Shown: positions 35,448 to 44,929, counted from the stretch's first letter. The stretch is 52,380 nt of DNA from Prochlorococcus sp. AG-436-D21 (GCA_003212655.1 QCPF01000009.1:1-52380); one strand, 5' to 3'. Notes: generated by a model from the letters alone, not told the origin. Numbers and translations: made by a program.

Positions 35448-36566
35448 TTACCACGTATGGTGAGCAATAGAGGATGTTTTCCAAGGAGCGAAATCATTTG
35501 TAAAACAATTATCTCTAATTGCAGTAGAAATTGCATTGGTAAATCTTATTAGGTGAGAAATATTATGCAAACTTATGAGGGTTAGGCCTAATATTTCGTC
35601 ATTTCTAATTAGATGATGCAAATATGCTCGTGAATAGGATTTGCAGGTCTCGCATTTACAAGTTTTGTCAATCGGAGAAAAGTCATTTCTAAATCGAGCA
35701 TTTCGCAAATTCAATCTTTCATCATTAAAAAATGCAGTCCCATGTCTTCCTAGTCTTGTAGGCAAAACACAATCAAATATATCGAATCCATTAGCAACAG
35801 CTAAAGAAATTTCTCTTAAAGAGCCAATTCCCATTAAATATCTTGGTTTATTTATTGGTAAGAATTTCGGGACGTAATTAATTACACTATGTATTTCTTC
35901 AACTGCCTCGCCAACACTTACACCTCCCACTGCTATTCCAGGCAGATCAAAAGAACTTGTATATTTTGCACTAAATTCTCTCAATCTGGGATACTTACCC
36001 CCTTGAACTATACCAAATAATGCTTGATTGGATTTCTGATGAGTATCAACACATTTTTGCAACCATGAATGAGTTCTTTTTACAGAGTCCTCAATATCAT
36101 TTTCATTAGCTGTATGCGGAGGACAATGATCAAAAGCCATCGCAACATCCGATCCAAGATCCATTTGAATCCGTATTACTTTTTCAGGTGATAAAAATAC
36201 ATGGTTACCATCTCTTGGATTTTTAAATTCCACACCTTTATCAGAAATATTATTTAATTTGGCCAAACTAAAAACTTGGTATCCTCCTGAATCAGTAAGA
36301 ATAGGCTTAGGCCAATTCATGAACTTATGTATTCCGCCAGATTCTTTAACTATTTTTTCTCCAGGTTGTAAATGAAGATGAAAGGTATTTGAGAGAATCA
36401 TTTCTGACCCTGTAGAGGTTAACTGCTTAGATGACATTCCTTTAACCGTTGCCAAAGTACCCACAGGCATAAATTTTGGCGTGTTTACCTGACCATTTGG
36501 TGTATGAAAAATACCAGTTCTTGCCCCTGTATTACTGCAATTCGATGTAATTTCAAATTCAAACAC
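35448..36566 (-). CDS. tgt: tRNA-guanine transglycosylase (queuine/preQ1)
   Basis: This 372-residue TIM-barrel enzyme exchanges G34 of GUN-anticodon tRNAs for preQ1. [11 protein letters not shown] carries the nucleophile-region aspartate, AFDHCPPHT is conserved, and [13 protein letters not shown] binds substrate. The zinc site is [18 protein letters not shown] near residue 305-322. All motifs are present. It lies 33 bases upstream of psbK on the same strand, and is divergent from cobS across a 98-base gap. Confidence 0.95.
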   Translation of the reverse strand: MFEFEITSNCSNTGARTGIFHTPNGQVNTPKFMPVGTLATVKGMSSKQLTSTGSEMILSNTFHLHLQPGEKIVKESGGIHKFMNWPKPILTDSGGYQVFSLAKLNNISDKGVEFKNPRDGNHVFLSPEKVIRIQMDLGSDVAMAFDHCPPHTANENDIEDSVKRTHSWLQKCVDTHQKSNQALFGIVQGGKYPRLREFSAKYTSSFDLPGIAVGGVSVGEAVEEIHSVINYVPKFLPINKPRYLMGIGSLREISLAVANGFDIFDCVLPTRLGRHGTAFFNDERLNLRNARFRNDFSPIDKTCKCETCKSYSRAYLHHLIRNDEILGLTLISLHNISHLIRFTNAISTAIRDNCFTNDFAPWKTSSIAHHTW

Positions 36567-36664
36567 GATAATTTATGAAATTTTTTGATGCTTTTTCATT
36601 AATCTAACCTATTATTTAATATCGAATCTATTTTTATCTCATCAAAAAATATTTAATAAAAAAT

Positions 36665-37405
36665 TTGGCAGGATCTTGGATTTTCTACACGACATTTCCA
36701 AAGATCCCTTTAATTAATCCCGAATTTAAAAATATTGCACAATTTGCGCCGCCTTTAGGTTTCCTTATTGGAATAATACAAAGTTATATTTTTCTCTTTT
36801 TAAGAACAAACTCTTGGTCAATTTATGCATCTACATTAATTTGTTTGGCTTCAGGATATTTAATTACTGGTGGTCTACATATTGATGGTTTAATGGATAC
36901 TTTCGATGGCATTTTTGCGGGTAAAAAGAAACGTTTAAAAGCCATGAAAGACAGCAAAGTTGGGGCCTATGGCGTTCAAGCTTTATTTTTTATAACTTTA
37001 ATTCAAATTGCTTGCATACTGAAAATTCAAAACCTGATAATTTTTGTTTTACCTATTTGCTTATTTTGGGGAAGATTTTCAAATTTATTTTTTATAGAAA
37101 AGTTTCAATATACGAGTTATAAGAAAAAATCTATTAGTCACAAAAAGTTTTGGAATGGATTTAAAAAAGAATCTTTGATCTCCATTATTTTTCTTTTAAT
37201 TTTCATTGCATACCAATTAGTTTCAATTACATCACAAGCAATATTAATTAAATTTTTAATTCTTATGTTGATTGGTATTTTTCTAAGCTATCATATTCCA
37301 AACATAATAGGTAATAAAATTGGAGGCTTCAATGGAGATACCTGCGGAGCAAGTGTTGTACTAGTTGAAACTACAATGTTGTTTATGCATGCAATTCTTT
37401 TATAG
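36665..37405 (+). CDS. cobS: Adenosylcobinamide-GDP ribazoletransferase (cobalamin synthase)
   Basis: This 246-residue membrane enzyme, the last step of (pseudo)cobalamin assembly, has GSWIFYTTFPKIP at the start and GGLHIDGLMDTFDGIFAG, the Mg-binding CobS signature, followed by MKDSKVGAYGV. There are about six hydrophobic segments. The start is TTG 36665; the frame is open back to 36620 without ATG, so a few more residues are possible. It overlaps the convergent sensor kinase by 23 bases. Confidence 0.92.
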   Translation: MAGSWIFYTTFPKIPLINPEFKNIAQFAPPLGFLIGIIQSYIFLFLRTNSWSIYASTLICLASGYLITGGLHIDGLMDTFDGIFAGKKKRLKAMKDSKVGAYGVQALFFITLIQIACILKIQNLIIFVLPICLFWGRFSNLFFIEKFQYTSYKKKSISHKKFWNGFKKESLISIIFLLIFIAYQLVSITSQAILIKFLILMLIGIFLSYHIPNIIGNKIGGFNGDTCGASVVLVETTMLFMHAILL

Positions 37406-38519
37406 GTAGTTCTAAATAGAAAATGTTTTTCTTCTTAAAATTTTTAAATTTTTCAGTATTATCAATCGAGTTATTTTCTAGCAATCTCAAATCTCCTCCA
37501 ATTTGTTTTGCTAATTTCCTCGCTAAAAAAAGTCCCACACCAGTGCCGTCCTTCTTCTTAGCGGCAGATCCTCTAAAACCTTTTTCAAAAATTTTCTTGT
37601 TTTCATTTTTTGTTATTTTTTTACCATCATCAAATATACAAATTCCATTACTCATAATTACGAGTCCAATTTCAGAATCTTTTTGGGCATATTTAAACGC
37701 ATTTTCTAATAAATTAGCCACAATTTCGGCAATTACAGCATATTTTGCCTCTAATGGCGATATGGTCCAATCTGGCCAAAGAGAAGGTTCAGTCCAATTT
37801 CTATTCTCCAAGTCCGCATTAGCTTTACCCCTTTCTAATATTGGTCTCAATAAACTCTGAACAGTTATTACCTTTTTATTATCTAAATTTGGTGGTAATA
37901 ATAATCTTTCCTCTCCAATTTCTAGGGGCAGTTGAATAGGTGAATTTAATTGCGCAAAAGAATCCATATATTGATTAATTTGTTTTTGCTCTATTATCAA
38001 ACGTTCGACTATTTCAATAGAGTCATCATCTGAACCAAGTCTTTTTATTAGTAATTTTGCATATGTCCTAATAGCAGCCAATGGATTTCTTAATTGATGG
38101 ATTATTACATTGACCTGATTTTTTAAATAATTGATTTCTTCATTTTTATTTTGACGTTCTAATTCGATAGAGACGCATTTAGCTAAAGATATTGAAAGCG
38201 CTTTTAATCTAGAATCAAGAGATAATGGCCAATTCCCCCCTTCCAAATCAGTTTCTACCCTAAGGACTCCAAGTAGAATATCGTTTTCTTGAAGAGGGTA
38301 CCATCTTCTATTAGGCGATGAAACTTTTAGTGAAGGATCATCTTCTATTGATGTAAGTAGCCTATCAATTTGTGGCCATTGACCAATCATTTCAAAAGAT
38401 GCTTTAGTTCCTTGCTTAGCTGAAGCAAGATACATAACCAAATTAGTCACCCCCATGGAGCAACCAAAACTCTCTAACTGTTTTATGATAAGTTCTTCAA
38501 ATTTTTTTGAAAGGTTCAT
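37383..38519 (-). CDS. hik2: Sensor histidine kinase, Hik2/CSK-like
   Basis: This 378-residue soluble kinase has a GAF-like sensory domain (about 1-125), then a HisKA helix with H141 in VIIHQLRNPLAAIRTYAKLL. A HATPase domain follows, with ENAFKYA (N box), IFDDGKKI (G1) and GTGVGLFLARKLA (G2). The HQLRNPL..IRT.AKLL box is the one I associate with Hik2 and the chloroplast sensor kinase CSK, which link electron-transport redox state to gene expression. Cys20 lies near the start, where that family has a conserved cysteine reported to bind an Fe-S cluster. No response regulator is adjacent. No transmembrane helix is seen. Confidence 0.82.
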   Translation of the reverse strand: MNLSKKFEELIIKQLESFGCSMGVTNLVMYLASAKQGTKASFEMIGQWPQIDRLLTSIEDDPSLKVSSPNRRWYPLQENDILLGVLRVETDLEGGNWPLSLDSRLKALSISLAKCVSIELERQNKNEEINYLKNQVNVIIHQLRNPLAAIRTYAKLLIKRLGSDDDSIEIVERLIIEQKQINQYMDSFAQLNSPIQLPLEIGEERLLLPPNLDNKKVITVQSLLRPILERGKANADLENRNWTEPSLWPDWTISPLEAKYAVIAEIVANLLENAFKYAQKDSEIGLVIMSNGICIFDDGKKITKNENKKIFEKGFRGSAAKKKDGTGVGLFLARKLAKQIGGDLRLLENNSIDNTEKFKNFKKKNIFYLELPIKELHA

Positions 38520-38601
38520 AATTAATGAAATTTGAGAAATTTTTTTAAAAAAAACTTGAAAAAAGGCTTGTAAAATATGAAAAAAGTATTAAGATATATA
38601 A

Positions 38602-38679
38602 AGAGGTCTGACTTTAGCCAGCCTTAAATATGAATATTTAATCATATTTTAAGCTACATCAGGGGTTGATGGGTCCTCT
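38602..38679 (+). promoter_or_regulatory. Structured 5' leader upstream of the DUF3155 gene
   Basis: The 250-base gap 38520-38770 holds a possible structured RNA. AAATATGA (38626-38633) pairs with TCATATTT (38642-38649), extended by CTT/AAG with one bulged T. AGAGG (38602-38606) pairs with CCTCT (38675-38679) as an outer stem. The unpaired part has a G-rich run, AGGGGTTGATGGG. A promoter could lie at 38555-38597, which has TTGAAA and TATTAAGAT-like boxes. The leader would run about 90 bases further to the ATG. It could be a leader element or a separate small RNA. Confidence 0.35.
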
Positions 38680-38770
38680 ATGTAATTTGAAGTGAACTTA
38701 AAATCACATATATAAGATTAGTAAAAATAAATAAGACTAATCTCATTAATAATTTCGGGAGCACCAATCA

Positions 38771-39139
38771 ATGTCAAAAAAAAGAAAAAGAATCAGCAGA
38801 AGAAGATTGGCTGGCCAAAGAGTAATGGCACATGTACCTATTTATCATATCGAAACTGGCAAACATAAACCAGTTACAGCAGCAAGAAGATTCATAGCTG
38901 AAAATGGTCTCTCTGCACCTTCAGTATTCAATGTCAGAAGGAATGAACATACAACTGATAGGTTTTTTTGGGGTGAAAAAGGGTTATTTAGCGCCCAATA
39001 TGCTGAAGAAAATCATTTTCTATTTCCATCACTAAAAGTTGTAGTTGAAGGAATTGGTGAAGAAAAAATATTTGAGGGTCTAGAACTTACCGCAGATGAT
39101 TGGGAAGAGATTGAAGAATACGAATATGCTTTTGTTTAA
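38771..39139 (+). CDS. DUF3155-family cyanobacterial protein
   Basis: This 122-residue protein has a very basic start (MSKKRKRISRRRLAGQR), a middle PIYHIETGKHKPVTAARRFI and a strongly acidic tail (DDWEEIEEYEYAFV). It matches what I know of DUF3155, a family of unknown function found across cyanobacteria. The split charge suggests RNA, ribosome or DNA contact but this is a guess. A gap of 250 bases with structured leader sequence precedes it, unusually long for this genome, and CGGGAGCACC lies close to the ATG. It overlaps the convergent esterase by four bases. Confidence 0.75.
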   Translation: MSKKRKRISRRRLAGQRVMAHVPIYHIETGKHKPVTAARRFIAENGLSAPSVFNVRRNEHTTDRFFWGEKGLFSAQYAEENHFLFPSLKVVVEGIGEEKIFEGLELTADDWEEIEEYEYAFV

Positions 39140-39753
39140 AAAATATTACTTATATTTGAACTTATAATATTAATTAAATTTGAGTCAATTTGATGAAATC
39201 CATCAAATTCTAATAATTCACAAAATTTAGAAGACTTACTCTTTACCTTTTCGTATATAGTCCTAGAAGCATCTATAGGCACAACGTCATCAAATAATCC
39301 ATGGCTAATTATCAATGGCGAGCATTTTTCTCCAGGGGCCCAGTTTGGATGAGGATAACCACTACAAGAAACAATTAATCCAAAATTTAATTTAAATCCT
39401 GCATCAATTGCCATTGCAGCCCCCTGAGAGAATCCCAACAAAATAGTTTTATTTAGTGGAATCTGATCAGTATCAAATTTTTTTAATGTAATTAATAGTT
39501 TATTTACTTCAACCTCAGCTTCATTCCAATCATGTGGGTATAATCCATACCACTGTCTTCCCTGACCACTTGGATGTAATCCAGGGGCTCTCAAAGAAAT
39601 TACCTCAAAATCAAGATTTATTTTCTCAGTAATCTCCTTTCCAAATGTTAATAGATCATCGGAATCAGCTCCCCAACCATGCATCAAAATAATTCTATGA
39701 GTTGCAGTTTGAGAGCTAATCGAGACAAATTCATGATTGATAGCATATTTCAT
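39136..39753 (-). CDS. Alpha/beta hydrolase, phospholipase/carboxylesterase type
   Basis: This 205-residue serine hydrolase has the oxyanion segment LMHGWGADSDD near residue 24, nucleophile elbow GFSQGA near 107, and an acidic residue in GLFDDVVP with catalytic histidine in FDGFHQI near the end. It belongs to the Abhydrolase_2 family (carboxylesterase/acyl-protein thioesterase-like). No signal peptide is evident. The substrate is unknown. It is divergent from purH by 33 bases. Confidence 0.85.
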   Translation of the reverse strand: MKYAINHEFVSISSQTATHRIILMHGWGADSDDLLTFGKEITEKINLDFEVISLRAPGLHPSGQGRQWYGLYPHDWNEAEVEVNKLLITLKKFDTDQIPLNKTILLGFSQGAAMAIDAGFKLNFGLIVSCSGYPHPNWAPGEKCSPLIISHGLFDDVVPIDASRTIYEKVKSKSSKFCELLEFDGFHQIDSNLINIISSNISNIF

Positions 39754-39786
39754 GTTTATATTCTTAAGTAAGTAAACTTTTCCATA

Positions 39787-41340
39787 ATGTCACCATTAGC
39801 TTTAGTAAGTGTCTCTGATAAAAAAAATATAATCCCATTTTGCAAGAAATTAGTAGAGCAATTTAATTATCAAATTCTATCAAGTGGAGGAACTGCTAAG
39901 CATCTTATAGAGGCAAAGATTCCAGTTATTAAAGTCGCAGATTTTACTAATTCTCCAGAAATTCTTGGAGGAAGAGTTAAAACTTTACATCCAAAAATAC
40001 ACGGAGGAATATTAGCTAAAAGAACTGACGATGAACATAAAAAAGATATAGAAGCTAATAATCTTGAGTTAATTGACTTAGTAGTTGTCAATTTATATCC
40101 TTTTAAAAAAACTATAGATCAGGGAGCCAAATGGGAAGATGCTATTGAAAATATCGATATCGGAGGGCCATCAATGATTCGTTCTGCAGCAAAAAATCAT
40201 AAAGACGTTTCCGTTTTAGTGGATCCTAGTCAGTATCAAAATTTTCTTGAAGAAATTAAAAAAGGTGAATTAAAGGACTCATTTAAAGCAAAATTAGCAC
40301 TTGAAGCTTTTCAACATACAGCAGACTACGACACTGCAATATCTAATTGGATAAGAAAAGAAAGAGGTTTACGATCTTCCAAATATATTAAATCTTATCC
40401 TCTAATCAAAACCTTAAGATATGGAGAGAATCCACATCAAAAAGCTTTTTGGTATGGTTTAAGTAACGTTGGGTGGAACTCTGCAGAACAATTACAAGGT
40501 AAAGACTTAAGTTACAACAATCTATTAGATCTAGAGTCGGCACTTTCAACAGTTTTAGAATTTGGCTACAGAGAGAAAGATGAACTTACAACCGACAATT
40601 TTGCTTCTATTATCCTAAAACACAATAATCCTTGTGGTGCCTCTATAAGCAATTCAGCTTCTCGAGCATTTTTGAATGCTTTGGAATGCGACTCTGTAAG
40701 TGCATTTGGGGGAATAGTTGCTTTTAATTCAAATATTGATAGTGAGACCGCAATTCACCTCAAAGATATTTTCTTAGAATGTGTCGTCGCTCCATCTTTT
40801 GATGAGGAAGCTTTAGAAATATTAAAAGTTAAAAAGAATTTAAGAATTTTAAAGTTTTCTAAAGATCAACTTCCAAAAAAGAATCAAACTTCTACTAAAT
40901 CAATAATGGGAGGATTACTAGTTCAAGATACTGATGATAGTGAAGAAAAAACTGAAAAATGGATTTCAGTTACTAATAAAAATCCGAGTAATCAAATCAA
41001 CTTAGATCTAAATTTTGCATGGAAAATTTGTAAACATGTAAAATCTAATGCAATTGTTATTGCAAAAGATCAAAAAACTATTGGAATTGGAGCTGGACAA
41101 ATGAATAGAGTTGGAGCAGCAAAAATTGCATTAGAAGCAGGTGGTAGGTTATGCTCTGATGCTGTCTTGGCCAGCGATGGGTTTTTCCCATTTGCAGATA
41201 CTGTAGAACTAGCAAATGAATATGGAATAAAAGCTATTATTCAACCTGGAGGAAGTCTAAGAGACCAAGAAAGTATTGATATGTGTAATGTGAAAGGAAT
41301 TTCAATGGTATTTACGCAAAAGAGGCATTTCTTACATTAA
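39787..41340 (+). CDS. purH: Bifunctional AICAR transformylase / IMP cyclohydrolase
   Basis: This 517-residue enzyme performs the last two steps of IMP synthesis. The N-terminal MGS-type cyclohydrolase domain has SSGGTAKHL, GGRVKTLHPKIHGGIL and NLYPF. The C-terminal transformylase has LRYGENPHQKAFWY, LKHNNPCGAS, SNAIVIAKD and DGFFPFADTVELA. Full length. It ends one base before the convergent DoxX stop, leaving no terminator. Confidence 0.97.
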   Translation: MSPLALVSVSDKKNIIPFCKKLVEQFNYQILSSGGTAKHLIEAKIPVIKVADFTNSPEILGGRVKTLHPKIHGGILAKRTDDEHKKDIEANNLELIDLVVVNLYPFKKTIDQGAKWEDAIENIDIGGPSMIRSAAKNHKDVSVLVDPSQYQNFLEEIKKGELKDSFKAKLALEAFQHTADYDTAISNWIRKERGLRSSKYIKSYPLIKTLRYGENPHQKAFWYGLSNVGWNSAEQLQGKDLSYNNLLDLESALSTVLEFGYREKDELTTDNFASIILKHNNPCGASISNSASRAFLNALECDSVSAFGGIVAFNSNIDSETAIHLKDIFLECVVAPSFDEEALEILKVKKNLRILKFSKDQLPKKNQTSTKSIMGGLLVQDTDDSEEKTEKWISVTNKNPSNQINLDLNFAWKICKHVKSNAIVIAKDQKTIGIGAGQMNRVGAAKIALEAGGRLCSDAVLASDGFFPFADTVELANEYGIKAIIQPGGSLRDQESIDMCNVKGISMVFTQKRHFLH

Positions 41341-41341
41341 A

Positions 41342-41902
41342 TTATGTTGATTTTGGATAATATGTAATCTTGTTAGTTTTTCTAAATAAAGATAGCCTGC
41401 CTGGACCTGCACATAGAAAGTAAAGAGAAATAGCCCCATATATAAAAGACAATTCGAAAGCATAATTATGCCCTTCGACCACTGCCAAAGGAAAACCTTC
41501 TAGTCCAGTATCAAGGAAATGAAAATAAACTGCAAATGCCATGGTGGAGAATAGACCAAGAGAGGAAAGCCTTGCAAAAATCCCTAAAGCCAATCCTACT
41601 GGACATACCAATTGAGTAATTGCTGCTCCAAAAGTCCAAACAACAGGATCACCTGGCAAAAATGGGAAGTACTTACCCACTACAAACTCTGCAAAACCCT
41701 GCGGATCCTGGAGTTTCTCAAGGCCATGATGAATCATCAAAGCACAAAAACCTATTCTTAAAATAAAAATAGATAGTTCTCCAAGGATGTTTACTTCTGA
41801 ACCTGAAGATGAATTGGCTACTACAACTTCAACTTTTTGGGGAGCTTTAGTTCTATTCATACTTGCAGTTTGAACCTGATCAGTTTGTGCTTTGTCTTCC
41901 AT
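41342..41902 (-). CDS. DoxX-family membrane protein
   Basis: This is a 186-residue protein. A polar N-terminal 45 residues (TDQVQTASMNRTKAPQ) precedes about four hydrophobic helices, starting LSIFILRIGFCALMIHHGLEKL and including GAAITQLVCPVGLALGIFARLSSL and SFIYGAISLYFLCAGPG. The pattern 'R-x-G-hydrophobic-H-G-L-E-K-L..P.GFA..' is that of DoxX. Members are linked to redox or thiol stress in other bacteria; the role here is not known. Confidence 0.82.
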   Translation of the reverse strand: MEDKAQTDQVQTASMNRTKAPQKVEVVVANSSSGSEVNILGELSIFILRIGFCALMIHHGLEKLQDPQGFAEFVVGKYFPFLPGDPVVWTFGAAITQLVCPVGLALGIFARLSSLGLFSTMAFAVYFHFLDTGLEGFPLAVVEGHNYAFELSFIYGAISLYFLCAGPGRLSLFRKTNKITYYPKST

Positions 41903-42003
41903 ACATCATAATTTTTTATTATTCTAGTTAATAAAGTAGATCTTTTGGAATTATCTGACTAATAAATTAAAAAAACTAAGCAAATTTATAAATGGAAACA
42001 AAT

Positions 42004-43200
42004 TCAGGAAGCAATATCAATTAATTTTTCAATAACATCTGCAACAACCTTATCAGGAGTAGATGCACCTGAGGTAATTCCAACATTAATTTTTCCACAA
42101 GGTAGAAAATTATTTTTAAGTTCTAATTCTGATCCTAGTGGTTTATGAAATATCGAGTTTTCTTTAACAGATATCCTCTCTGGAGTGTCAATATGAAAAG
42201 AAGAAATATTTTTAGTAATTGCTATTTCTTGTAGGTGAGTAGTATTAGAAGAATTGAAGCCACCAATAACTACTAAAATATCAAGGTCTTCATCAACCAA
42301 AGAGAACATTGCATCTTGCCTTTCTTCAGTCGCATCACAAATAGTATTAAAAGCTAAAAAGTGGCTATTTAAGTTTTCCGGTCCAAATTTTTTTAACATC
42401 GTCCTTTCAAAAACCTTTCCAATTTCTTCAGTCTCGCTCTTAAGCATAGTTGTCTGATTTGCAACTCCAACTCTATCTAAATCTTTATCAGGATCAAATC
42501 CATTAGAACAAGCTTTAGCAAATTTGTTCATAAACTCATTTCTATTACCATTACCAAGAATATATTCAGATACATAGTTTGCTTCTTCTAGATCAAGTAC
42601 AACTAAATATTTTCCTGCGAATGAACTTGTAGCGAGAGTCTCTTCATGTTTAAATTTCCCATGAATAATAGATGTGAAAACATGTTTTTTATGTTTTTCA
42701 ACTGTATGCCAAACCTTAGAAACCCATGGACAAGTTGTATCAATGATATGACAACCTTTCTCATGCAAGAGTTTCATTTCTTGAACAGTAGCTCCGAAAG
42801 CAGGAAGTATGACAACATCCCCATTAGAAACTAAAGAAAAATCTTTTATTCCATTTTTAGCTGAAATAAATTTGACATTCATTTTTCTTAAATGATCATT
42901 AACCGAGGGATTATGAATTATTTCATTTGTTATCCAAATATTTTCATTTGGGTAATGTCTTCTTGTTTCATAAGCCATTGCTACAGCTCTTTCAACTCCC
43001 CAACAGAAACCGAAAGCTTTGGCCAACTTAATATTTAGTCTGCCAGTAGTGTAAGTAAAACCATTATCCCGAATAGAACTTATCAAATCACTTTGGTAAG
43101 CTTCTTCTAATGCTTGAGCTCTTTTTGTAGGAGAATCGAAACCCCTTCTATTGTATCTATCCGAATGATGAAGGGATCTTCTAAAAGCTTGAGTATCCAT
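42004..43200 (-). CDS. ispH: 4-Hydroxy-3-methylbut-2-enyl diphosphate reductase
   Basis: This 398-residue enzyme catalyses the last step of the MEP isoprenoid pathway, reducing HMBPP to IPP and DMAPP with a [4Fe-4S] cluster. The three cluster cysteines are in [11 protein letters not shown] (Cys66), [11 protein letters not shown] and [11 protein letters not shown]. The sequence is the longer cyanobacterial/plastid type with an N-terminal extension of about 50 residues compared with E. coli (316 aa). It lies downstream of the amt1 terminator on the minus strand. Confidence 0.96.
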   Translation of the reverse strand: MDTQAFRRSLHHSDRYNRRGFDSPTKRAQALEEAYQSDLISSIRDNGFTYTTGRLNIKLAKAFGFCWGVERAVAMAYETRRHYPNENIWITNEIIHNPSVNDHLRKMNVKFISAKNGIKDFSLVSNGDVVILPAFGATVQEMKLLHEKGCHIIDTTCPWVSKVWHTVEKHKKHVFTSIIHGKFKHEETLATSSFAGKYLVVLDLEEANYVSEYILGNGNRNEFMNKFAKACSNGFDPDKDLDRVGVANQTTMLKSETEEIGKVFERTMLKKFGPENLNSHFLAFNTICDATEERQDAMFSLVDEDLDILVVIGGFNSSNTTHLQEIAITKNISSFHIDTPERISVKENSIFHKPLGSELELKNNFLPCGKINVGITSGASTPDKVVADVIEKLIDIAS

Positions 43201-43241
43201 TTTTATATATTACAACGTTTTAAATAATTTTTCGTAAAAAA

Positions 43242-43269
43242 AAAAAACCTGACATAAGTCAGGTTTTTT
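43242..43269 (-). terminator. Rho-independent terminator of amt1
   Basis: AAAAAACCTGAC (43242-43253) pairs with GTCAGGTTTTTT (43258-43269) around the loop ATAA. Read on the minus strand, the arm GTCAGG runs straight into a long T-run (complement of the A-run 43236-43247), the classic intrinsic terminator 19 bases behind the amt1 stop. The T-run on the other strand could also allow bidirectional action. Confidence 0.85.
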
Positions 43270-43288
43270 AATTAAATTTTCAGTTAGA

Positions 43289-44749
43289 TTATTTAGCAGA
43301 TGCAAAGTCTGGATATGCTTCCATTCCATGCTCTCCTATATCTAAGCCTTGAGTCTCTTCCTCTTCAGATACTCGGATTCCACCGAATAATCCTCCGATT
43401 ACAGACCAGGCAATCCAGCAAGTAACTAGTGTCCAAATAGCATAAGCCGCGGCACCAAGAGCTTGAACTAGGAGAAGAGTAATACCTCCACCATTGAACA
43501 ATCCCATACCTGCTCCATCACCTTGTACAGCTGTACCCCAAAGACCGATAACTACAGTTCCCCATACACCACAAACTCCGTGAACAGAGAATGCACCTAC
43601 AGGATCATCGATCTCAGCGGCATCAAGTGCTGCAACAGAAAATACAACGATTATTCCCCCTACTAGTCCTGCGAACCAGGCTCCAGCAAGAGTCATATCA
43701 CCACAACCAGCGGTGATACTAACCAAACCAGCAAGGATTCCGTTAATTATCATTGTAAGATCAGGCTTACCAGAAGTTAATGTTGAAACAATAGTTGCAC
43801 CAATAGCTCCAGCTGCTGCTGCTAAAGTAGTTGTTACAGCAACATATGGAACCCATTGATCCATAGCAAGTTGAGAACCGGGGTTAAAACCATACCAACC
43901 TATCCATAGAACTAATGCACCTAAAGTAGCTATAGCCATATTATGTCCTGGCATAGCTTGTGGTTTCCCATCTGAGTATTTGCCAATTCTTGGTCCAAGA
44001 AGCATAGCTCCTACAAGACCCGCCCATGCTCCAACTGAGTGAACAATTGAAGAACCAGCAAAGTCTACAAAACCTAAAGAATCAAGCCAACCACCATTCC
44101 ATTTCCAGCTACCAGCAATTGGATATATAAATGCAGTTAATACAACAGCAAAAACAACAAATTCTCCAAATTTAACTCTTTCAGCAACAAGACCGGATAC
44201 GATAGTTGCCGCAGTTCCTGCAAATGCAGACTGGAACAAGAAATCAACTGTTGGGACTAATCCAGCATCAGTTACCATATCTGCAGTAACTGTTGGATCA
44301 AAAAATAAGCCGCCAAAATAAAGCCATCCGTCAGCAACACTACCTCCGTACATTAATGAATAGCCGATAAACCAATAAGAGGTTACAGCTAGAGCAAATA
44401 CGAATAGGTTTTTAGCAAGGATGTTGACTGCGTTCTTAGAACGACACATACCTGCTTCAACCATAGCGAAACCAGCGTTCATGAAGATCACTAAAATAGT
44501 AGCGATCAAAAGCCATAAATTGTTAGCAAGAAAAGCTGCATTCAACTCAGGTAAATCAGCTGCGTGAGCTGAAAGATTAAAAATACCTAAACCAAACAGA
44601 GCTAAAGGAACAGTCGCAAGCCACAACATAGAGCGGTTTGAACTAAATCCTCGAATACTCCTCAAAAGGAGCATAGGTCCATTGACAAGACTTGCATCTT
44701 GTAATTTGGACCTAGAGCGCCTTTGAGGCGTTTGCAAAGCAGTGGTCAT
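43289..44749 (-). CDS. amt1: Ammonium transporter Amt1
   Basis: This 486-residue protein has about 11 transmembrane helices. The first 65 residues contain a basic region and a hydrophobic segment ending SAHAADLPELN, which looks like a cleaved signal for the extracellular N-terminus. NAGFAMVEAGMCRSKN is the Amt signature, followed by SYWFIGYSLMYGG, VHSVGAWAGLVGAMLLGPR (first pore histidine) and GVCGVWGTVVIGLWGT (second histidine HGVCG). It takes up ammonium from nutrient-poor seawater. An NtcA-type box lies about 84 bases upstream and an intrinsic terminator follows. Confidence 0.96.
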   Translation of the reverse strand: MTTALQTPQRRSRSKLQDASLVNGPMLLLRSIRGFSSNRSMLWLATVPLALFGLGIFNLSAHAADLPELNAAFLANNLWLLIATILVIFMNAGFAMVEAGMCRSKNAVNILAKNLFVFALAVTSYWFIGYSLMYGGSVADGWLYFGGLFFDPTVTADMVTDAGLVPTVDFLFQSAFAGTAATIVSGLVAERVKFGEFVVFAVVLTAFIYPIAGSWKWNGGWLDSLGFVDFAGSSIVHSVGAWAGLVGAMLLGPRIGKYSDGKPQAMPGHNMAIATLGALVLWIGWYGFNPGSQLAMDQWVPYVAVTTTLAAAAGAIGATIVSTLTSGKPDLTMIINGILAGLVSITAGCGDMTLAGAWFAGLVGGIIVVFSVAALDAAEIDDPVGAFSVHGVCGVWGTVVIGLWGTAVQGDGAGMGLFNGGGITLLLVQALGAAAYAIWTLVTCWIAWSVIGGLFGGIRVSEEEETQGLDIGEHGMEAYPDFASAK

Positions 44750-44772
44750 AAAAAAAAATTAGATCTGCAAAA

Positions 44773-44790
44773 AAACAGTTTGTGCTGTTT
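44773..44790 (-). repeat. Small hairpin in the amt1 leader
   Basis: AAACAG (44773-44778) and CTGTTT (44785-44790) are inverted repeats around a 6-base loop (TTTGTG). The hairpin is between the NtcA box and the amt1 ATG, about 24 bases before the start. It could influence translation or stability. Six base pairs is weak evidence in AT-rich DNA. Confidence 0.35.
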
Positions 44791-44832
44791 CCTTTCATAT
44801 TCAATTTTGCTCAAAAAACTAATTAGTGTCTA

Positions 44833-44846
44833 GTAGTCGTTGTTAC
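44833..44846 (-). promoter_or_regulatory. NtcA-binding site (GTAN8TAC) upstream of amt1
   Basis: GTAGTCGTTGTTAC at 44833-44846 is a perfect GTA-N8-TAC match, the box for the nitrogen regulator NtcA, and is palindromic so it reads on both strands. It lies 84 bases upstream of amt1, a known NtcA target in cyanobacteria. No clean TAN3T -10 box sits at the usual 22-24-base spacing; TTGAAT about 28 bases beyond is a possible variant. The sfsA gene on the other side ends there and is not divergently transcribed, so amt1 is the only candidate target. Confidence 0.75.
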
Positions 44847-44929
44847 CAATTTTATAGTTGCATCCCAAAACTAAATCTGTTAAATTGAAAAATTTTTTTT
44901 TTAGAGTTTTAAAATAACGAGATTTTTTT

